Origin: Gymnopus androsaceus JB14
Taxonomy: Eukaryota > Basidiomycota > Agaricomycetes > Agaricales > Omphalotaceae
Direction of reading: 5' to 3'
Assembly: GCA_009733575.1 (NCBI GenBank)
Contig: ML769702.1
Span: 1-34,033, forward strand
Length of the DNA: 34,033 bases
Positions 1 through 9,799 of the stretch are shown here, piece by piece. Made by a program: the position numbers and the translations under genes. The notes under the pieces are model-generated. The model did no database searches and had not been told where the DNA came from. It was given only the letters and a program-made list of their open reading frames with translations. How positions within the stretch are numbered: position 1 is the stretch's first letter; each line of letters opens with the position of its first letter.

Positions 1-250
1 ATAAGTAAATACTTGAGACTGCTTTACTTAGTATGTAGTTTCCTCAGGTTTCTACTCACTACATGCTTACTTAGTTTGTACTTAGCTAAGTATATTCCTA
101 AGGATTACTTATAAAGTTGGTGTACTTACAATAATTACTTAAGTAAAGCTCGAGTACTTGTACTTACTATTTAAAGTTGTTTTTCTTAAATTTAATCCTG
201 AGTAAATTCTCAAGAATTACTTAAGAAAAAAGCGACTTTCTTGAGAAAAG
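1..250. repeat. AT-rich CTTA/TAAG-motif cluster
   Basis: This tract is packed with short palindromic variants of ACTTAAGTA and CTTAAG on both strands (for example near 139-146, 186-190 and 218-225). No reading frame is supported. Such motif clusters are often the subterminal part of DNA transposons, but no terminus or target duplication can be defined because the window begins inside it. The identity of the element is unknown. Confidence 0.45.
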
Positions 251-535
251 CTGCCCTGGTGGTTGTTGGGCAATTGCCCAGCAGCCACTATTACTGATTA
301 CAATGCATCTAATCTACTAGTGGTAGATACAGATCAAAGGAATCAGTTCCCGATTGGGACAATCTATGCTGAACCGCCAACAAGGAGAGTACCAGGCCCG
401 GCTACCCATCCGGGCGGCCTGGGTCTAGTAAAAACATTGTTTAGAGGTCAGACCAAGGATTGAACATGAGACCACTAGCAATTGGGCAAATTTAGCGCCA
501 AGTTGACCAGTTAGACCACTTCACCAATATACCAG
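250..535 (-). repeat. SINE-like element with tRNA-Ser/Leu-type head
   Basis: Read on the minus strand, 526-511 gives an RNA polymerase III A-box-like segment (TGGTGAAGTGGTCTAA) and 465-457 gives a B-box-like segment (GTTCAATCC). The spacing is right for a tRNA with a long variable arm. Downstream on the same strand lies a GC-rich body with CCGGGCC-type repeats (about 445-360) and a 12-bp palindrome GGGCAATTGCCC (268-279), ending in a short T run. The acceptor stem does not pair, so this is not a functional tRNA. A tRNA-derived SINE is the best reading. The head resembles the tRNA-like segments at 6195 and 9531, but the bodies differ. Confidence 0.5.
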
Positions 536-729
536 ATATTATATAGTAAGCTCACTGGCTCATATGGCCAAGTTTCGTGTGCTCCCATGTAATATACAAT
601 TTATATATATATAATTGAATTAATTAATATTATATACACGTATCTCGCCGCCCTTCCCTCCGGAACATTGCAGCTTCCTCTTCATCTGCCGTGGCTCCCT
701 CACCCCGAAGGTCCCTTAAAAGCACCCTC

Positions 730-1421
730 TTATAGTCGAGCATAGTCGAGCCCAAAATCATAATTTTTACTGTCATGCGAAAGTTCTTCTTTGTATTGGA
801 TTTGCTGTTTGCCCAAAACGGTTGCCTCCAGCATTGTCCGAGTGCCAAATTGCTTCTCAAAATTTGTGTAGGACGTGTACGATCCAGCAGATTTAGATCG
901 AGGTATCTGTGCTACCGCATCCTGTAGCAGTGTAAGCAATGCGAAAGCAAAAAAGAGAGATGCAACATAGATGACTCACTCGCTCATATTCCTTCAGCTG
1001 TGTCTCCATCTTCGCAAATGCACTGAAGACAGCCTGAGTGGATATGAGCAATTGAAGAATTGACAATAGCGGACTTGGAAGGGCGACCAATTTGAAAAAG
1101 ATTCGGAAGTAGAGCAAGGTCCTGAATCCATGTATCATTAGAACAAGAACAAAATCATCATCATACATACCAAGAATCTGCCATTCAAAGTGCCCATTTG
1201 ACAGCATTATGAGTGGCGCAGCATTGAACTGTATTGACACGACGAGATGGTTTGCACTTATTACCGGTCGATGGACCAGATTTGGAAGAATTGCCAGAGG
1301 CAAAAGCGCTCTGAGGGAGCTCAGCAAAAGATGGTGATACTGGCGTGTGGATTGATGATGAGCTTTCAGATGCAGGAGAACCTCTGGCTGTAGGCAAAGG
1401 AATAGAGAATCCAAGAGTCAT
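730..1421 (-). CDS. Hypothetical multi-exon gene, function unknown
   Basis: A minus-strand reading starts at an ATG at 1421 in acceptable context (ccaaaATGAC). It opens with a Ser/Pro-rich stretch (MTLGFSIPLPTARGSPASES). The last two exons are the best-supported part. The first ends with METQLKEYER at about 967 with a GTGAGT donor. The second follows a CTACAG acceptor at about 927 and reads DAVAQIPRSKSAGSYTSYTN onward to a stop at 730. The middle of the gene has open frames but no unambiguous splice path; a 36-nt intron before FNAAPLIML and a 49-nt one after it are possible. I recognise no family. It may be a degraded gene rather than an expressed one. Confidence 0.35.
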
Positions 1422-2781
1422 TTTGGTTTCGAGAAACAGCTACACGACTTGGGTCTGCATGCACCGCTAACAAAGCTGCTGGGTTAGCAATTTGGATCTT
1501 GCGAGCAGCACTCAAGCATGTTTATAAGGGAGCAAAGAAGAGATGGATGTCGTGAAGCTGACAAGGATCGCGAGGAGGTAGAGAAACAATGATCCCGCTC
1601 TTCATTTGTCGTCAAAGACCAGGTGTGAAGATGTTGCAGCAGGTAGTGCCAGATTGACATGGGCTTGGGTACAGAGGGCTTTGAAAGAGTTTGGGGAGAG
1701 GGAGAGGCGGAGGTGTTGGCTAGGCCGCGGGTGTATTCTGATAGCTGAGGAAAGATGATTGAGTACACATAGAAGAAAATGGGGCAGTTGAGTACCTTGA
1801 TAAATGTGGTCGCATGGTTCGACAACAAAGTAGCATGGACTTGACCACCATTTCCCTCTTCTTCTTTTTCCCGCAGATTGGACGTGCTGTAAAACTTGTG
1901 GCGGTTCTGCACTTAGCATGAGCACGAGACTACGAAAACAGAGCACTTCTGGTAGGTTAGAGTTTAGTTGGAGAGCATTTCTCAAATGAACCCGTGAGCT
2001 GTGTTACCTACTACTGAAGCCATAATTGAGAATAAATGATAAGGATGAACAGAACGACGTACTGAAGGAAGTGTTTTCGAAATCAGAAGAGTTTGCATAA
2101 CCTATTAGGGAATAAAAGTCAGAAAAACCGCTAAATAAGCACCAAAAACAGGTAAGATAGACGTACCAGAGCCCCAAAGAAATTTATCCAGGTTTTGAGC
2201 GGTAATCCGTCATGTTGATGAGTGTCAAGATGACCGTCGAGAGCAAAGTTGATTGCCAACGAATCACGTTTGGATGCGCGGTCCGTAGGCGCTTAATGAG
2301 CGTCTCGTCGTTCCAAACAATGCTCTCAAGGTATGAGATGAAACTAGATACTATCTGGACCTACAGGGATCGGTTTACTACCTCAAACGATACACACAGT
2401 AGCAGCTTGTGGTAAAAGAAGTAGTGCTGGACAAGGTAGTCGAAGAGCTGGTCATAGAAGTCATAGCAGAACAGTATTCGACGTGGTTGAGGTTGTTAGG
2501 GAGTCCCGCATAGTCGTTTTAGCTGAAGTGGTATTTGCCTTTGAGGTTGGCGCAGCCGTAGTTGTAGTATGCAAGACTGGATTGATTCATGACCAACCGA
2601 CACAATGAATACACGGACGGACGCACGGACAACAGGATTCTCCAGAGAAATAGTACACTTTCAACCAAGTCATTGACCCTCGGGAATGTAAGAAACTCCG
2701 TAACAATCTATGTCCTATCACTGAGCTTTTATTAGCACAGATCATTCGTAAAATACGCACTCAACGTGATGTTTCTTCCTC
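1422..2781. other. Intergenic, no convincing gene
   Basis: Several short open frames occur on both strands, including a minus-strand run at 1602-1985 and a plus-strand run at 2212-2415. None has recognisable motifs or a consistent splice structure. The part just upstream of 1421 is pyrimidine-rich on the minus strand and could be the promoter or leader of the hypothetical gene at 730-1421. Confidence 0.4.
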
Positions 2782-3091
2782 TCAGCATTTAGCGTATCCA
2801 ACCACTCCTTGTCTGAAGAAATACGAGTCAAGCAGAGTGAGCTTGTATACACCTTGCTCATCCATGTACCAGTAGCTGTCTAATTCCTTGTAACGGCGAT
2901 GGCGAGTTAGAATGGAAAGGAAGGGTGGTTGGGCTGTCGTTCGGAGTCAGAGTGATAGAGAAAGTTGTCGCTGTGGTAGAACGAAAGGAAGAAGGCAGCG
3001 TGAGAATGCGTTGGACGACGGGCGCTTTGTCCACGATCATTGTCCAGCATGGCTCACCAAGTACAAAGATGATTCTTGATAGCGAACCCAC
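2782..3091 (-). CDS. Weak hypothetical coding remnant
   Basis: From an ATG at 3091 the minus strand reads MGSLSRIIFVLGEPCWTMIV and remains open for 77 codons. In another frame the 3' part reads ELDSYWYMDEQGVYKLTLLD and ends at a stop at 2782. That segment has ordinary protein-like composition. The two frames would have to be joined by an intron or a frameshift near 2880, and I could not place one confidently. No family is recognised. It may be a fragment of a decayed gene. Confidence 0.2.
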
Positions 3092-4262
3092 CGGATATTG
3101 TTCCTAATGGTGTATCGCATAAGCTGAGCAAAAACCGCATCAAAAACCAATCAAAATAGCCTGCAATAAGATTACATTGCAGGAGTGTGTATCTTTACTT
3201 GAGTCCGCCGTGCATAACAGTGAGCTTAAGGATGGAGAAACTCACGCATTGGTCTCAATGTCCGGAAATAAAGTATTAGACACTATATACACATAATAAG
3301 TGAAGTCGAAGCTGTTCAAATCAGTCAAGCTAACTTGACATAGTTATACATTTTGAAATAAAGTAGTACATTAACAAAGACATGTTAACAGTGTTGAGAA
3401 TTATACCATTGTTCAGTAAATGATATTTTACCATATGATGTACTTACAATGTATTTCTCCTGATAAATATTGAAATGGAGGGTATAACGGCCCTAGAGCG
3501 TTTTGATTGAGCAGACAAGCCCGCCATGGTGATATTCAAAACTTGCGTCGGGGACGCCCTTACCAACTACAAGGGTATTTTGCTCATTAAGTAAACCTAT
3601 GGAATAGGGAAGACTAAGTACATGTATCAAATAGATCCCGGTGGGTCCAGATGGTATCCGGTATCATCTTACTGCTTGAGATCATCGTTTTGAACGATGA
3701 GCTCGAAAGGAACGCCCATTAAGTGCCTACGGACCGCATTTCCGAACGTGATTTTTTGACAGTCCAATGTTGGCTTTAAACGTTCATTCATTCATTGATT
3801 CAACATGACGGATTATGGTCTAAAACTTGCCTAACCATCTTCAAGCTCACGGTACGTCTCTTTCATTTCTGTAACATGCTTATTTCGAACTTTTTTTTGA
3901 CTTTATTATAGCCCACTTTTCTCATGATTCTCCTGCATCGACGGCGACTCAATCAGGACATTGTTGGCTGCATTAGTATTGAGTATGGATTGTTATACAG
4001 AAGCATAGCAATACCTGTCGCAAAGGTAGAGGTCTAGCCTACTCTGTTAAAAAGACCAAGTCTACGGGCACTGCGGAGAAACCTGTTGGGAGGCTCAAGT
4101 TGATTTTGTTAGGTGTGCTTTATTTTCTCCATTTCTAGCATTCCCTCTTACTTACCCTTGGTGCTTAGATCGCCAACTTTCTCGTTGAGCGGCAGCACAC
4201 GCTCAATTTTATCACTTTTTTGAAGCCTCAATGACACTTGTCTTCCTCTTCCCACACCCTGC
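3092..4262. other. Intergenic, no supported gene
   Basis: Mostly AT-rich DNA without long open frames. A short plus-strand stretch at about 4017-4110 reads CRKGRGLAYSVKKTKSTGTA followed by a possible GTGTGC donor. It could be an upstream exon of the broken gene that follows. I see no repeat boundary or promoter that can be defended. Confidence 0.35.
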
Positions 4263-4690
4263 TATCGCTATCGTCGACCCTTGACCCATCGACTCCAGCG
4301 ATACAGCATGCGTTAGTGGCGTTGGCTGATACAGGTTCGGAATAGAAACCTATATTTGGAACGAATCCATCTTCATCGCATTTCCTCTCTCTTCTCATAC
4401 ATGCCACTGTCGGGACTGTCGACGAGCCTCGCTATTTTGATGTGTTGCAAGATGCAAGTGTGTATGATACTTGACTCCGTTAATCTGCATTCACTCATTG
4501 TAATCGCACTAACAGACTGCCACATCTGTCTTTGATGATATCGATGTCGCAGATACAGACAACTCTAATTCTTTACCTCTCGCTTCCTCTATATTTATAA
4601 CACGACGCGCAGATACAACACCCTCTGCGGCTCCTTCCGTTCCTATGCCCACCGCCTTTCTCTCCTTCCAGCACAAGACCCCTTCCGCGT
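4263..4690 (+). pseudogene. Broken hypothetical gene upstream of the IMP3 fragment
   Basis: Two exons can be joined. The first runs from about 4263 to 4459 and ends VDEPRYFDVLQDAS. An intron follows at 4460-4515 (GTGTAT donor, AACAG acceptor). The second exon starts at 4516 (TATSVFDDIDVADTDN) and continues to about 4690. The first exon contains an in-frame TAG at 4343-4345, so as sequenced it cannot give a full protein. The frame runs without a stop into the IMP3-like sequence, but the composition changes there, suggesting two unrelated fragments placed side by side. No function is recognised. Confidence 0.3.
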
Positions 4691-4698
4691 ACGTATGG

Positions 4699-5277
4699 AA
4701 GCTGGCACTGTTGGGAAAGTTTTTGATATGGGTGTTCTTAATTCGGACTAGTGATGTAGTTGAGAAGGTTTGTATCCCTATCCAATGGACAGATGAAAGG
4801 AGACTGACACTCCTCGACTCTGCCTTTGCAGGTAACTGTATCTGCCTTTTGTCGACACAGATTAGCAGTGGTAATGTGTATGAGTAAAATGGCGGAGAGT
4901 GTTAGTGCGGTGAGTGTCTTTTATTCTTCCTCCATTCACTGACTGACTTTTCCCATCCCTTTCCATCCCAAATCTGTTTCTCCCTCCCACTCGGAATCTG
5001 CAGGCCACAAAATTCATCGAACAAGGTCACGTCCACGTCGGTCCTAATACTATCACTGATCCAGTGTATCTCGTTACTAGGTTCAGTCTTTTTTTCTTTC
5101 CTCCAATGAGCATTTCCTTCAATCGAGGGCTTTGATTCGAGTCTTTCCTTCGCTCGAGGGCTTTTTACTTCAAGGTCGAGTATTGATGAAAATGTTTACA
5201 TAGACGCATGGAAGACTTTATAACATGGGTCGACACGTCGAAATTGAAGAGGGCCTATTATGTCGTATAACGACGAG
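4699..5277 (+). pseudogene. IMP3: IMP3 (U3 snoRNP protein) 3' fragment, copy 1
   Basis: IMP3 binds U3 snoRNA in the nucleolar SSU processome and is needed for 18S rRNA maturation; its C-terminal half has an S4-like RNA-binding fold. Four exons are visible. 4699-4767 gives KLALLGK, then VFDMGVLNS in the next frame, then TSDVVEK. 4832-4909 gives VTVSAFCRHRLAVVM. 5004-5080 gives [17 protein letters not shown]. 5204-5277 gives RMEDFITWVDTSKLKR. The introns are GT-AG. The N-terminal half is absent, exon one changes frame twice, and an extra C near 5255 shifts the last exon relative to copy 2. The usual acidic C-terminal tail (DDFDL-type) is missing; unrelated sequence follows the last donor. This is a gene relic, not a working IMP3. 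Confidence 0.85.
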
Positions 5278-6183
5278 GTGAGTTTTAGTCCTTCATTCTT
5301 TTGTAAAATATTGTTGACTTACGTGTTTCATTCACTCCAGCTTCGTAGTTCAACCAAACATCCTTATCGTTCACTAAACTGCCTTCGGCGATACCCTCGA
5401 CAACACTCGCAGTATATGTCGCCATCCCGCATCGATTCTCTTCTCCCTATTCCAAACTTGAACCCGTATCCCAAACTTCCAAACACCTCTCCCACTCTGC
5501 CCTATCTCTCGTTCTTGAACACGGTTGTCCTGTCACTCGAAGGGTACAAGTGACTTCGTTGTTGCTTTATCAGCCGATGGAGAGCGTCACATCCTTGTTG
5601 AACCTTCACCCATCTCCGCACCTCATCCAGTGCCCTTCTCAACTTCGCAAAAAGCACCTCCGCATCTTTATTTGAAACTGGAGCTGGGGCTGGAGTGCAG
5701 CCTCGCATGTCCTCGACGCTGTCTGGTGAGCTACTCAACATGGGTCGCTTGGTCTTTAGCGAGGTGGAAAAAAACCAGGGGGGTTCCTATTATGTGCAGC
5801 ACAGTGAGTAGCTTCGTTAATATCTCTCTATTGACCTATCCTGATTAATTCTCTGCTAGTTCTCGGACATGATTCTGATAAGCACCGTCCATGCTGGACC
5901 ATCTGATCGCTGGACTGCCAGATTACGCTAGTATTTGAGTGTGTCTCTGGCGTTGAGCGTAGGATCTGGTGCAAGCAGAGACGAGGCTTGTGAATATAAC
6001 GGTGGGCCATAGAAACTAATCAACATTAAATCAGCCTTTTTGATATAGAGCATCGAGTCCGAGACATATATTTTGAATAAGTAATTAAATGAATCAGTAA
6101 TTAAATAATAGTGTATATTATTAATATATTATTATACCACGCATGATTCTAGCTGTGATAGATCAATTACACCCCACAGTATG
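5278..6183 (+). other. Non-IMP3 part of R1, no recognisable gene
   Basis: After the last IMP3 donor (GTGAGT at 5278) an acceptor at about 5340 opens a frame of about 70 codons to 5553 that resembles no IMP3 tail. Another donor/acceptor pair is possible at about 5803 and 5860. Both strands have short open frames, but all differ between R1 and R2 by frame-shifting indels, so protein coding is doubtful. From 6060 to 6135 the DNA is an AT-rich simple-sequence tract. Confidence 0.4.
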
Positions 6184-6393
6184 TATCAGTCAAATGGCAA
6201 ACATGTTAACGCATCCCGTTTCTATGCGTAGATCACGAGGTTCATATCGGAAGTGCTGAGGGTTCTAATCCTCATGCTGCCGACATTTTACTCGGTTCAA
6301 GCACCGTCCCAGGCCAGATCCGTAAGGAGGTCCGGCCCATCCGTCTTATCACGGAGGACGGTAATTGATGATGATTTAATCGCAATGGTCCGG
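6184..6393 (+). repeat. SINE-like element, tRNA-Leu/Ser-type head (in R1)
   Basis: 6195-6212 (TGGCAAACATGTTAACGC) resembles the A box and D arm of tRNA-Leu/Ser. ACGCAT/ATGCGT form an anticodon-like stem, and 6261-6271 (GGTTCTAATCC) matches the B-box consensus with one mismatch, flanked by a TGAGG/CCTCA stem. A body of about 110 bp with paired CCGTC/GACGG motifs follows. The acceptor stem is not paired, so this is a tRNA-derived short interspersed element or relic. It is part of the duplicated block and has a partner at 9523-9730. Confidence 0.55.
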
Positions 6394-6401
6394 ATTATCA
6401 G

Positions 6402-6556
6402 TGTTGACAAATATGCCAGATGATCCCCTTGGGTATTTGCCCAAGGGTTGTATCCCTGCCAACTGCCCTATATTCAGGCCTTGGGCAACTACCCTTGCTG
6501 ATCACATCAGACTTTGGGCAGTTCACCAAGGCTGATGTGATCAGGTAGCCACTACA
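6402..6556 (+). repeat. L1: 155-bp putative short LTR / leader block
   Basis: The block begins TGTTGACA and ends CTACA, fitting the TG...CA rule for LTRs, and is immediately upstream of the gag ORF at 6568. It recurs at 11297-11451 with the same length. It contains two hairpins. One has CCCTTGGG/CCCAAGGG arms around 6425-6448; the other has perfect 13-bp arms CTGATCACATCAG/CTGATGTGATCAG around 6498-6545. The few differences from L2 include CA versus TG at what was probably one CpG. No convincing primer-binding site follows, so LTR status is an inference; it could also be just the end of a longer repeat. Confidence 0.55.
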
Positions 6557-6567
6557 GGTGTAATCCG

Positions 6568-7887
6568 ATGGCTGCTATGCACCCTCTACCTGCTCGAAAT
6601 GAGCGCTCTGCTCCTAAATGGGACTCCAAGTTCAAAGAACAGTTGCCAATGTTCTTCGAGGAGTTTGAGGCAGTTGCCACAACTGCTGGTATCAATAACG
6701 ACCACGCAGCGATGAAGAAGGGTGTCCTCCGCTATACAGACCAAAAGTCAATGCCGTTTTGGAGGACCCTACCTACCTACGAGGATGCCACGAAAACGTG
6801 GATCGAGTTCAAGGACAAGGTCTTGGTCCACTATTCCGGTGCTTTGAAAGATGCGGAATCGACAATGGAGGACCTGAGAAATGTCGTTAGCGAGTACACC
6901 AGTTCAGGAGTTACGAACAGCAAAGAATTGTTGACTTACCACTGTGACTTCTCGATCGTTGCCAAAACCCTTTCGACCAACAGAATACTTTCCGGGGTCC
7001 AAGTCGCCAGCATCTATACCGAGGCGTTCTCCAAAACGATTCTTAATCGCCTAGATACGCGACTACAGGTCAAATACCCCCAGAAACCCAAAGGACAAGC
7101 ATATACACTTACCGAGTTGCATGAAGCCACCGACTATCTCCTCTCCGATGCATCAACTACAGTGAAAACCGGAAATTTTAGTACAGGGGACCGTTCCAAG
7201 GTCCCTGTATCCTCTATAACTGCAGCAGTAGCCCCTAAAGTTGAATCAACGGAATTGAAGCTGGATCAGTTGACCCAGGCAGTTGCCTCACAGTCCCAAG
7301 TAGTTGCTTCATTGACCCAACTGATGACCCAGATGGTCACAGGTGGAGAAAGCAGCCCATCTTCATCCAGTAGCAGTTTCCGTCCTCCGAAGCCGAATCG
7401 GTCCAGCAAGTGCTTTTGGGATAACTGTGATAGCACAAAGTTTGATAACTGTGCTGACCTATCAGAATGGGTTAGTAAAGGTCGTGTGGAACAAGACAAA
7501 AATGGATTCATCCAGCTGAAAGGTGGTCAGCGTCTCCCTCATAGTCCCAGATACATGGAAGGTACCTTGAAGCAGCGTTTTGAACGTTATTTCAAGGACC
7601 ACCCAGTGGAGAAGTCATGGTTACTGGAGTTGCCTCAGGTGTCAACTGGTCCGTTGGCTGGGGTAGACATCAGTGCCCATTCATCCTATACCCTTCATGG
7701 ATTCCAAGGTCCGTCAATGCTTGCAAAGGCGGCATTGTACATAATGAGTCCTGTTGAAGAGGAAGAACAACAAGAAGCTGAGGTAATTTGTCAGCTTCTC
7801 TTCAAAATGGAAACATGCCACACAGCAAAAGAAGCAAAAGACAAGGACATACCGGTAACAAGCTGTGAGTCCGTTGGTTCAAAATAG
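6568..7887 (+). CDS. Ty3/gypsy-like Gag polyprotein, intact ORF
   Basis: This uninterrupted 439-codon ORF starts MAAMHPLPARNERSAPKWDS and has the layout of basidiomycete gypsy Gag proteins. There is a helical capsid-like region (about residues 20-200, including YCDFSIVAKTLSTN-like segments and a late LTELHEATDYLL helix), then a linker rich in Gln, Thr and Ser (about 230-270) with a poly-Ser run. A Cys cluster follows (CFWDNCDSTKFDNC, about 283-296), like the divergent zinc knuckle of these elements. Gag packages the element RNA into particles. The start is 12 bp after L1. No protease, RT or integrase follows within the 386 bp before R2, so the element is truncated and cannot move on its own. 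Confidence 0.8.
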   Translation: MAAMHPLPARNERSAPKWDSKFKEQLPMFFEEFEAVATTAGINNDHAAMKKGVLRYTDQKSMPFWRTLPTYEDATKTWIEFKDKVLVHYSGALKDAESTMEDLRNVVSEYTSSGVTNSKELLTYHCDFSIVAKTLSTNRILSGVQVASIYTEAFSKTILNRLDTRLQVKYPQKPKGQAYTLTELHEATDYLLSDASTTVKTGNFSTGDRSKVPVSSITAAVAPKVESTELKLDQLTQAVASQSQVVASLTQLMTQMVTGGESSPSSSSSSFRPPKPNRSSKCFWDNCDSTKFDNCADLSEWVSKGRVEQDKNGFIQLKGGQRLPHSPRYMEGTLKQRFERYFKDHPVEKSWLLELPQVSTGPLAGVDISAHSSYTLHGFQGPSMLAKAALYIMSPVEEEEQQEAEVICQLLFKMETCHTAKEAKDKDIPVTSCESVGSK

Positions 7888-8273
7888 TGTAGAGCAATCA
7901 ACACTAAGCAATCGGAACACAGGGGGTTTGGCTATCAATTTAAATAGTGAGGGTGCATTGTCAAAGGTTCCGCAAAGAAAATACTCTATTTGTCTCTTGA
8001 AGTGACTGGTGTTTCTTGAAGTGATGCTGGTAGATGATTGAAGGATAGGATCTCCTTTTCTAATCAATCTATACTGATTTGGGGCAATGATAGGGCAACA
8101 ATATAACAATAACAACAAAAAGAACCACCAACAATATGGCTTGGTTCAACAAAGTGATTCCCAACAGTAGGGCAAAACCACTCAGGACAACAGACAGTTT
8201 GTTTCCTGTACACCTGAGCTCAGTCGCAACAGATGGTCGTTTCTCAGTGGTCACACTAGACTCCTTGAAACTA
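7888..8273 (+). other. Remnant between gag and R2
   Basis: After the gag stop there is no pol frame. A short open frame at about 8135-8290 reads MAWFNKVIPNSRAKPLRTTD and runs a few codons into R2. It may be retroelement residue, but I recognise nothing. The block ends exactly where R2 begins, with a few bases of shared sequence (CTTCCTCC). Confidence 0.35.
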
Positions 8274-8351
8274 ACTTCCTCCATTCACTGACTGACTTTT
8301 CCCATCCCTTTCCATCCAAATCTGTTTCTCCCTCCCACTCGGAATCTGCAG

Positions 8352-8623
8352 GCCACAAAATTCATCGAACAAGGTCACGTCCACGTCGGTCCTAATACTA
8401 TCACTGATCCAGTGTATCTCGTTACTAGGTTCGTCTTTTTTTCTTTCCTCCAATGAGCATTTCCTTCAATCGAGGGCTTTGATTCGAGTCTTTCCTTCGC
8501 TCGAGGGCTTTTTACTTCAAGGTCGAGTATTGATGAAAATGTTTACATAGACGCATGGAAGACTTTATAACATGGGTTGACACGTCGAAATTGAAGAGGG
8601 CTATTATGTTGTATAACGACGAG
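8352..8623 (+). pseudogene. IMP3: IMP3 3' fragment, copy 2
   Basis: Only the last two exons found in copy 1 are duplicated here. 8352-8428 gives [17 protein letters not shown] and 8551-8623 gives MEDFITWVDTSKLKRAIMLY and NDE before a GTGAGT donor. Unlike copy 1 the last exon keeps its frame. Upstream exons, start codon and the normal C-terminal tail are missing, so no functional IMP3 can be made. It shares all flanking non-coding sequence with copy 1, showing that genomic DNA rather than mRNA was copied. Confidence 0.85.
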
Positions 8624-9522
8624 GTGAGTTTTAGTCCTTCATTCTTTTGTAAAATATTGTTGACTTACGTGTTTCATTCACTCCAGCTTCGTAGTTCAAC
8701 CAAACATCCTTATCGGTTCACTAAACTGCCTTCGGCGATACCCTCGACAACACTCGCAGTATATGTCGCATCCCGCATCGATTCTCTTCTCCCTATTCCA
8801 AACTCAAACCCGTATCCCAAACTTCCAAACACCTCTCCCACTCTGCCCTATCTCTCGTTCTTGAACACGGTTGTCCTGTCACTCAAAGGGTACAAGTGAC
8901 TTCGTCGTTGCTTTATCAGCCGATGGAGAGCATCACATCCTTGTTGAACCTTCACCCATCTCCGCATCTCATCCAGTGCCCTTCTCAACTTCGCAAAAAG
9001 CACCTCCGCATCTTTATTTGAAACTGGAGCTGGGGCTGGAGTGCAGCCTCGCACGTCCTCGACACTGTCTGGTGAGCTACTCAACATGGGTCGCTCGGTC
9101 TTTAGTGAGGTGGAAAAAAACCAGGGGGGTTCCTATTACGTGCAGCACAGTGAGTAGCTTCATTAATATCTCTCTATCGACCTATTCCTGATTAATTCTC
9201 TGCTAGTTCTCGGACATGATTCTGATAAGCACTGTCCATGCTGGACCATCTGATCGCTGGACTGCCAGATTATGCTAGTATTTGAGTGTGTCTCTGGCGT
9301 TGAGCGTAGGATCTGGTGCAAGCAGAGACGAGGCTTGTGAATATAACGGTGGGCTATAGAAACTAATCAACATTAAATCAGCCTTTTTGATATACAGCGT
9401 CGAGTCCGAGACATATATTTTGAATAAGTAATTAAATGAATCAGTAATTAAATAATAGTGTATATTATTATACCACGCATGATTCTAGCTGTGATAGATC
9501 AATTACACCCCATAGTATGTAT

Positions 9523-9730
9523 CGGTCAAATGGCAAACATGTTAATGCGTCCCGTTTCTATGCGTAGATCACGAGGTTCATATCGGAAGCGCTGAGGGTT
9601 CTAATCCTCATGCTGCCAACATTTTACTCGGGTCAAGCACCGTCCCGGGCCAGATCCGTAAGGAGGTCCAGCCCATCCGTCTTATCACGGAGGACGGTAA
9701 TTGATGATGATTTAATTGCAATGGTCCGGA
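9523..9730 (+). repeat. SINE-like element, tRNA-Leu/Ser-type head (in R2)
   Basis: Second copy of the tRNA-like segment. The A-box-like part is at 9531-9548 and the B box GGTTCTAATCC is at 9597-9607. Differences from the R1 copy are mainly CG versus TG or CA. It was copied as part of the block and is not an independent insertion. Confidence 0.55.
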
Positions 9731-9732
9731 TT
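9724..9732 (+). repeat. Left 9-bp target-site duplication (GTCCGGATT)
   Basis: GTCCGGATT occurs here and at 11283-11291, directly flanking the TIR element. The same 9 bases occur once, uninterrupted, at the R1/L1 junction (6389-6397). Confidence 0.85.
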
Positions 9733-9799
9733 TAGGCCTAAAGCAGTCCCCTCTAGAGGATGTCGGTGTAATTACTAGAATCCTCGTAGAGGGGCCTGG

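Larger units (their letters stand above)
4926..6393 (+). repeat. Duplicated block R1 (IMP3 exons + unknown DNA + SINE-like)
   Basis: This ~1.46 kb block recurs at 8274-9732 with about 2% substitutions. The left edge falls inside an IMP3 intron, at the shared sequence CTTCCTCCATTCACTG. Because IMP3 exons continue in order upstream of R1 but not of R2, R1 is the parental copy. It runs directly into L1 at the junction GTCCGGATTATCAG. R2 lacks one 11-bp AT repeat (R1 near 6122-6133) and has several one-base length differences. Confidence 0.9.
8274..9732 (+). repeat. Duplicated block R2
   Basis: Second copy of the block at 4926-6393. Differences are about 30 substitutions, of which about 28 are transitions and about 25 occur at CpG or former CpG positions, with losses in both copies. 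There are also about six one-base length differences and one 11-bp deletion. Its right edge would continue into L2 but is interrupted by the TIR element at 9733. The direct abutment of unit 1 (4926-8273) and R2 suggests a tandem duplication later cut down at its 3' end. Confidence 0.9.

Noticed and set aside
6184..6290. Functional tRNA-Leu or tRNA-Ser gene
   Set aside because: The acceptor stem does not pair, the A box has several mismatches, and the anticodon loop is the wrong size. A tRNA-derived repeat fits better.
7266..7511. Minus-strand 81-codon ORF inside gag
   Set aside because: Lies fully within the intact 439-codon gag frame and has no motifs.
4926..9732. RIP as the cause of the R1/R2 differences
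   Set aside because: RIP favours CpA and gives dense C-to-T change; here change is sparse and confined to CpG, which fits methylation and deamination.
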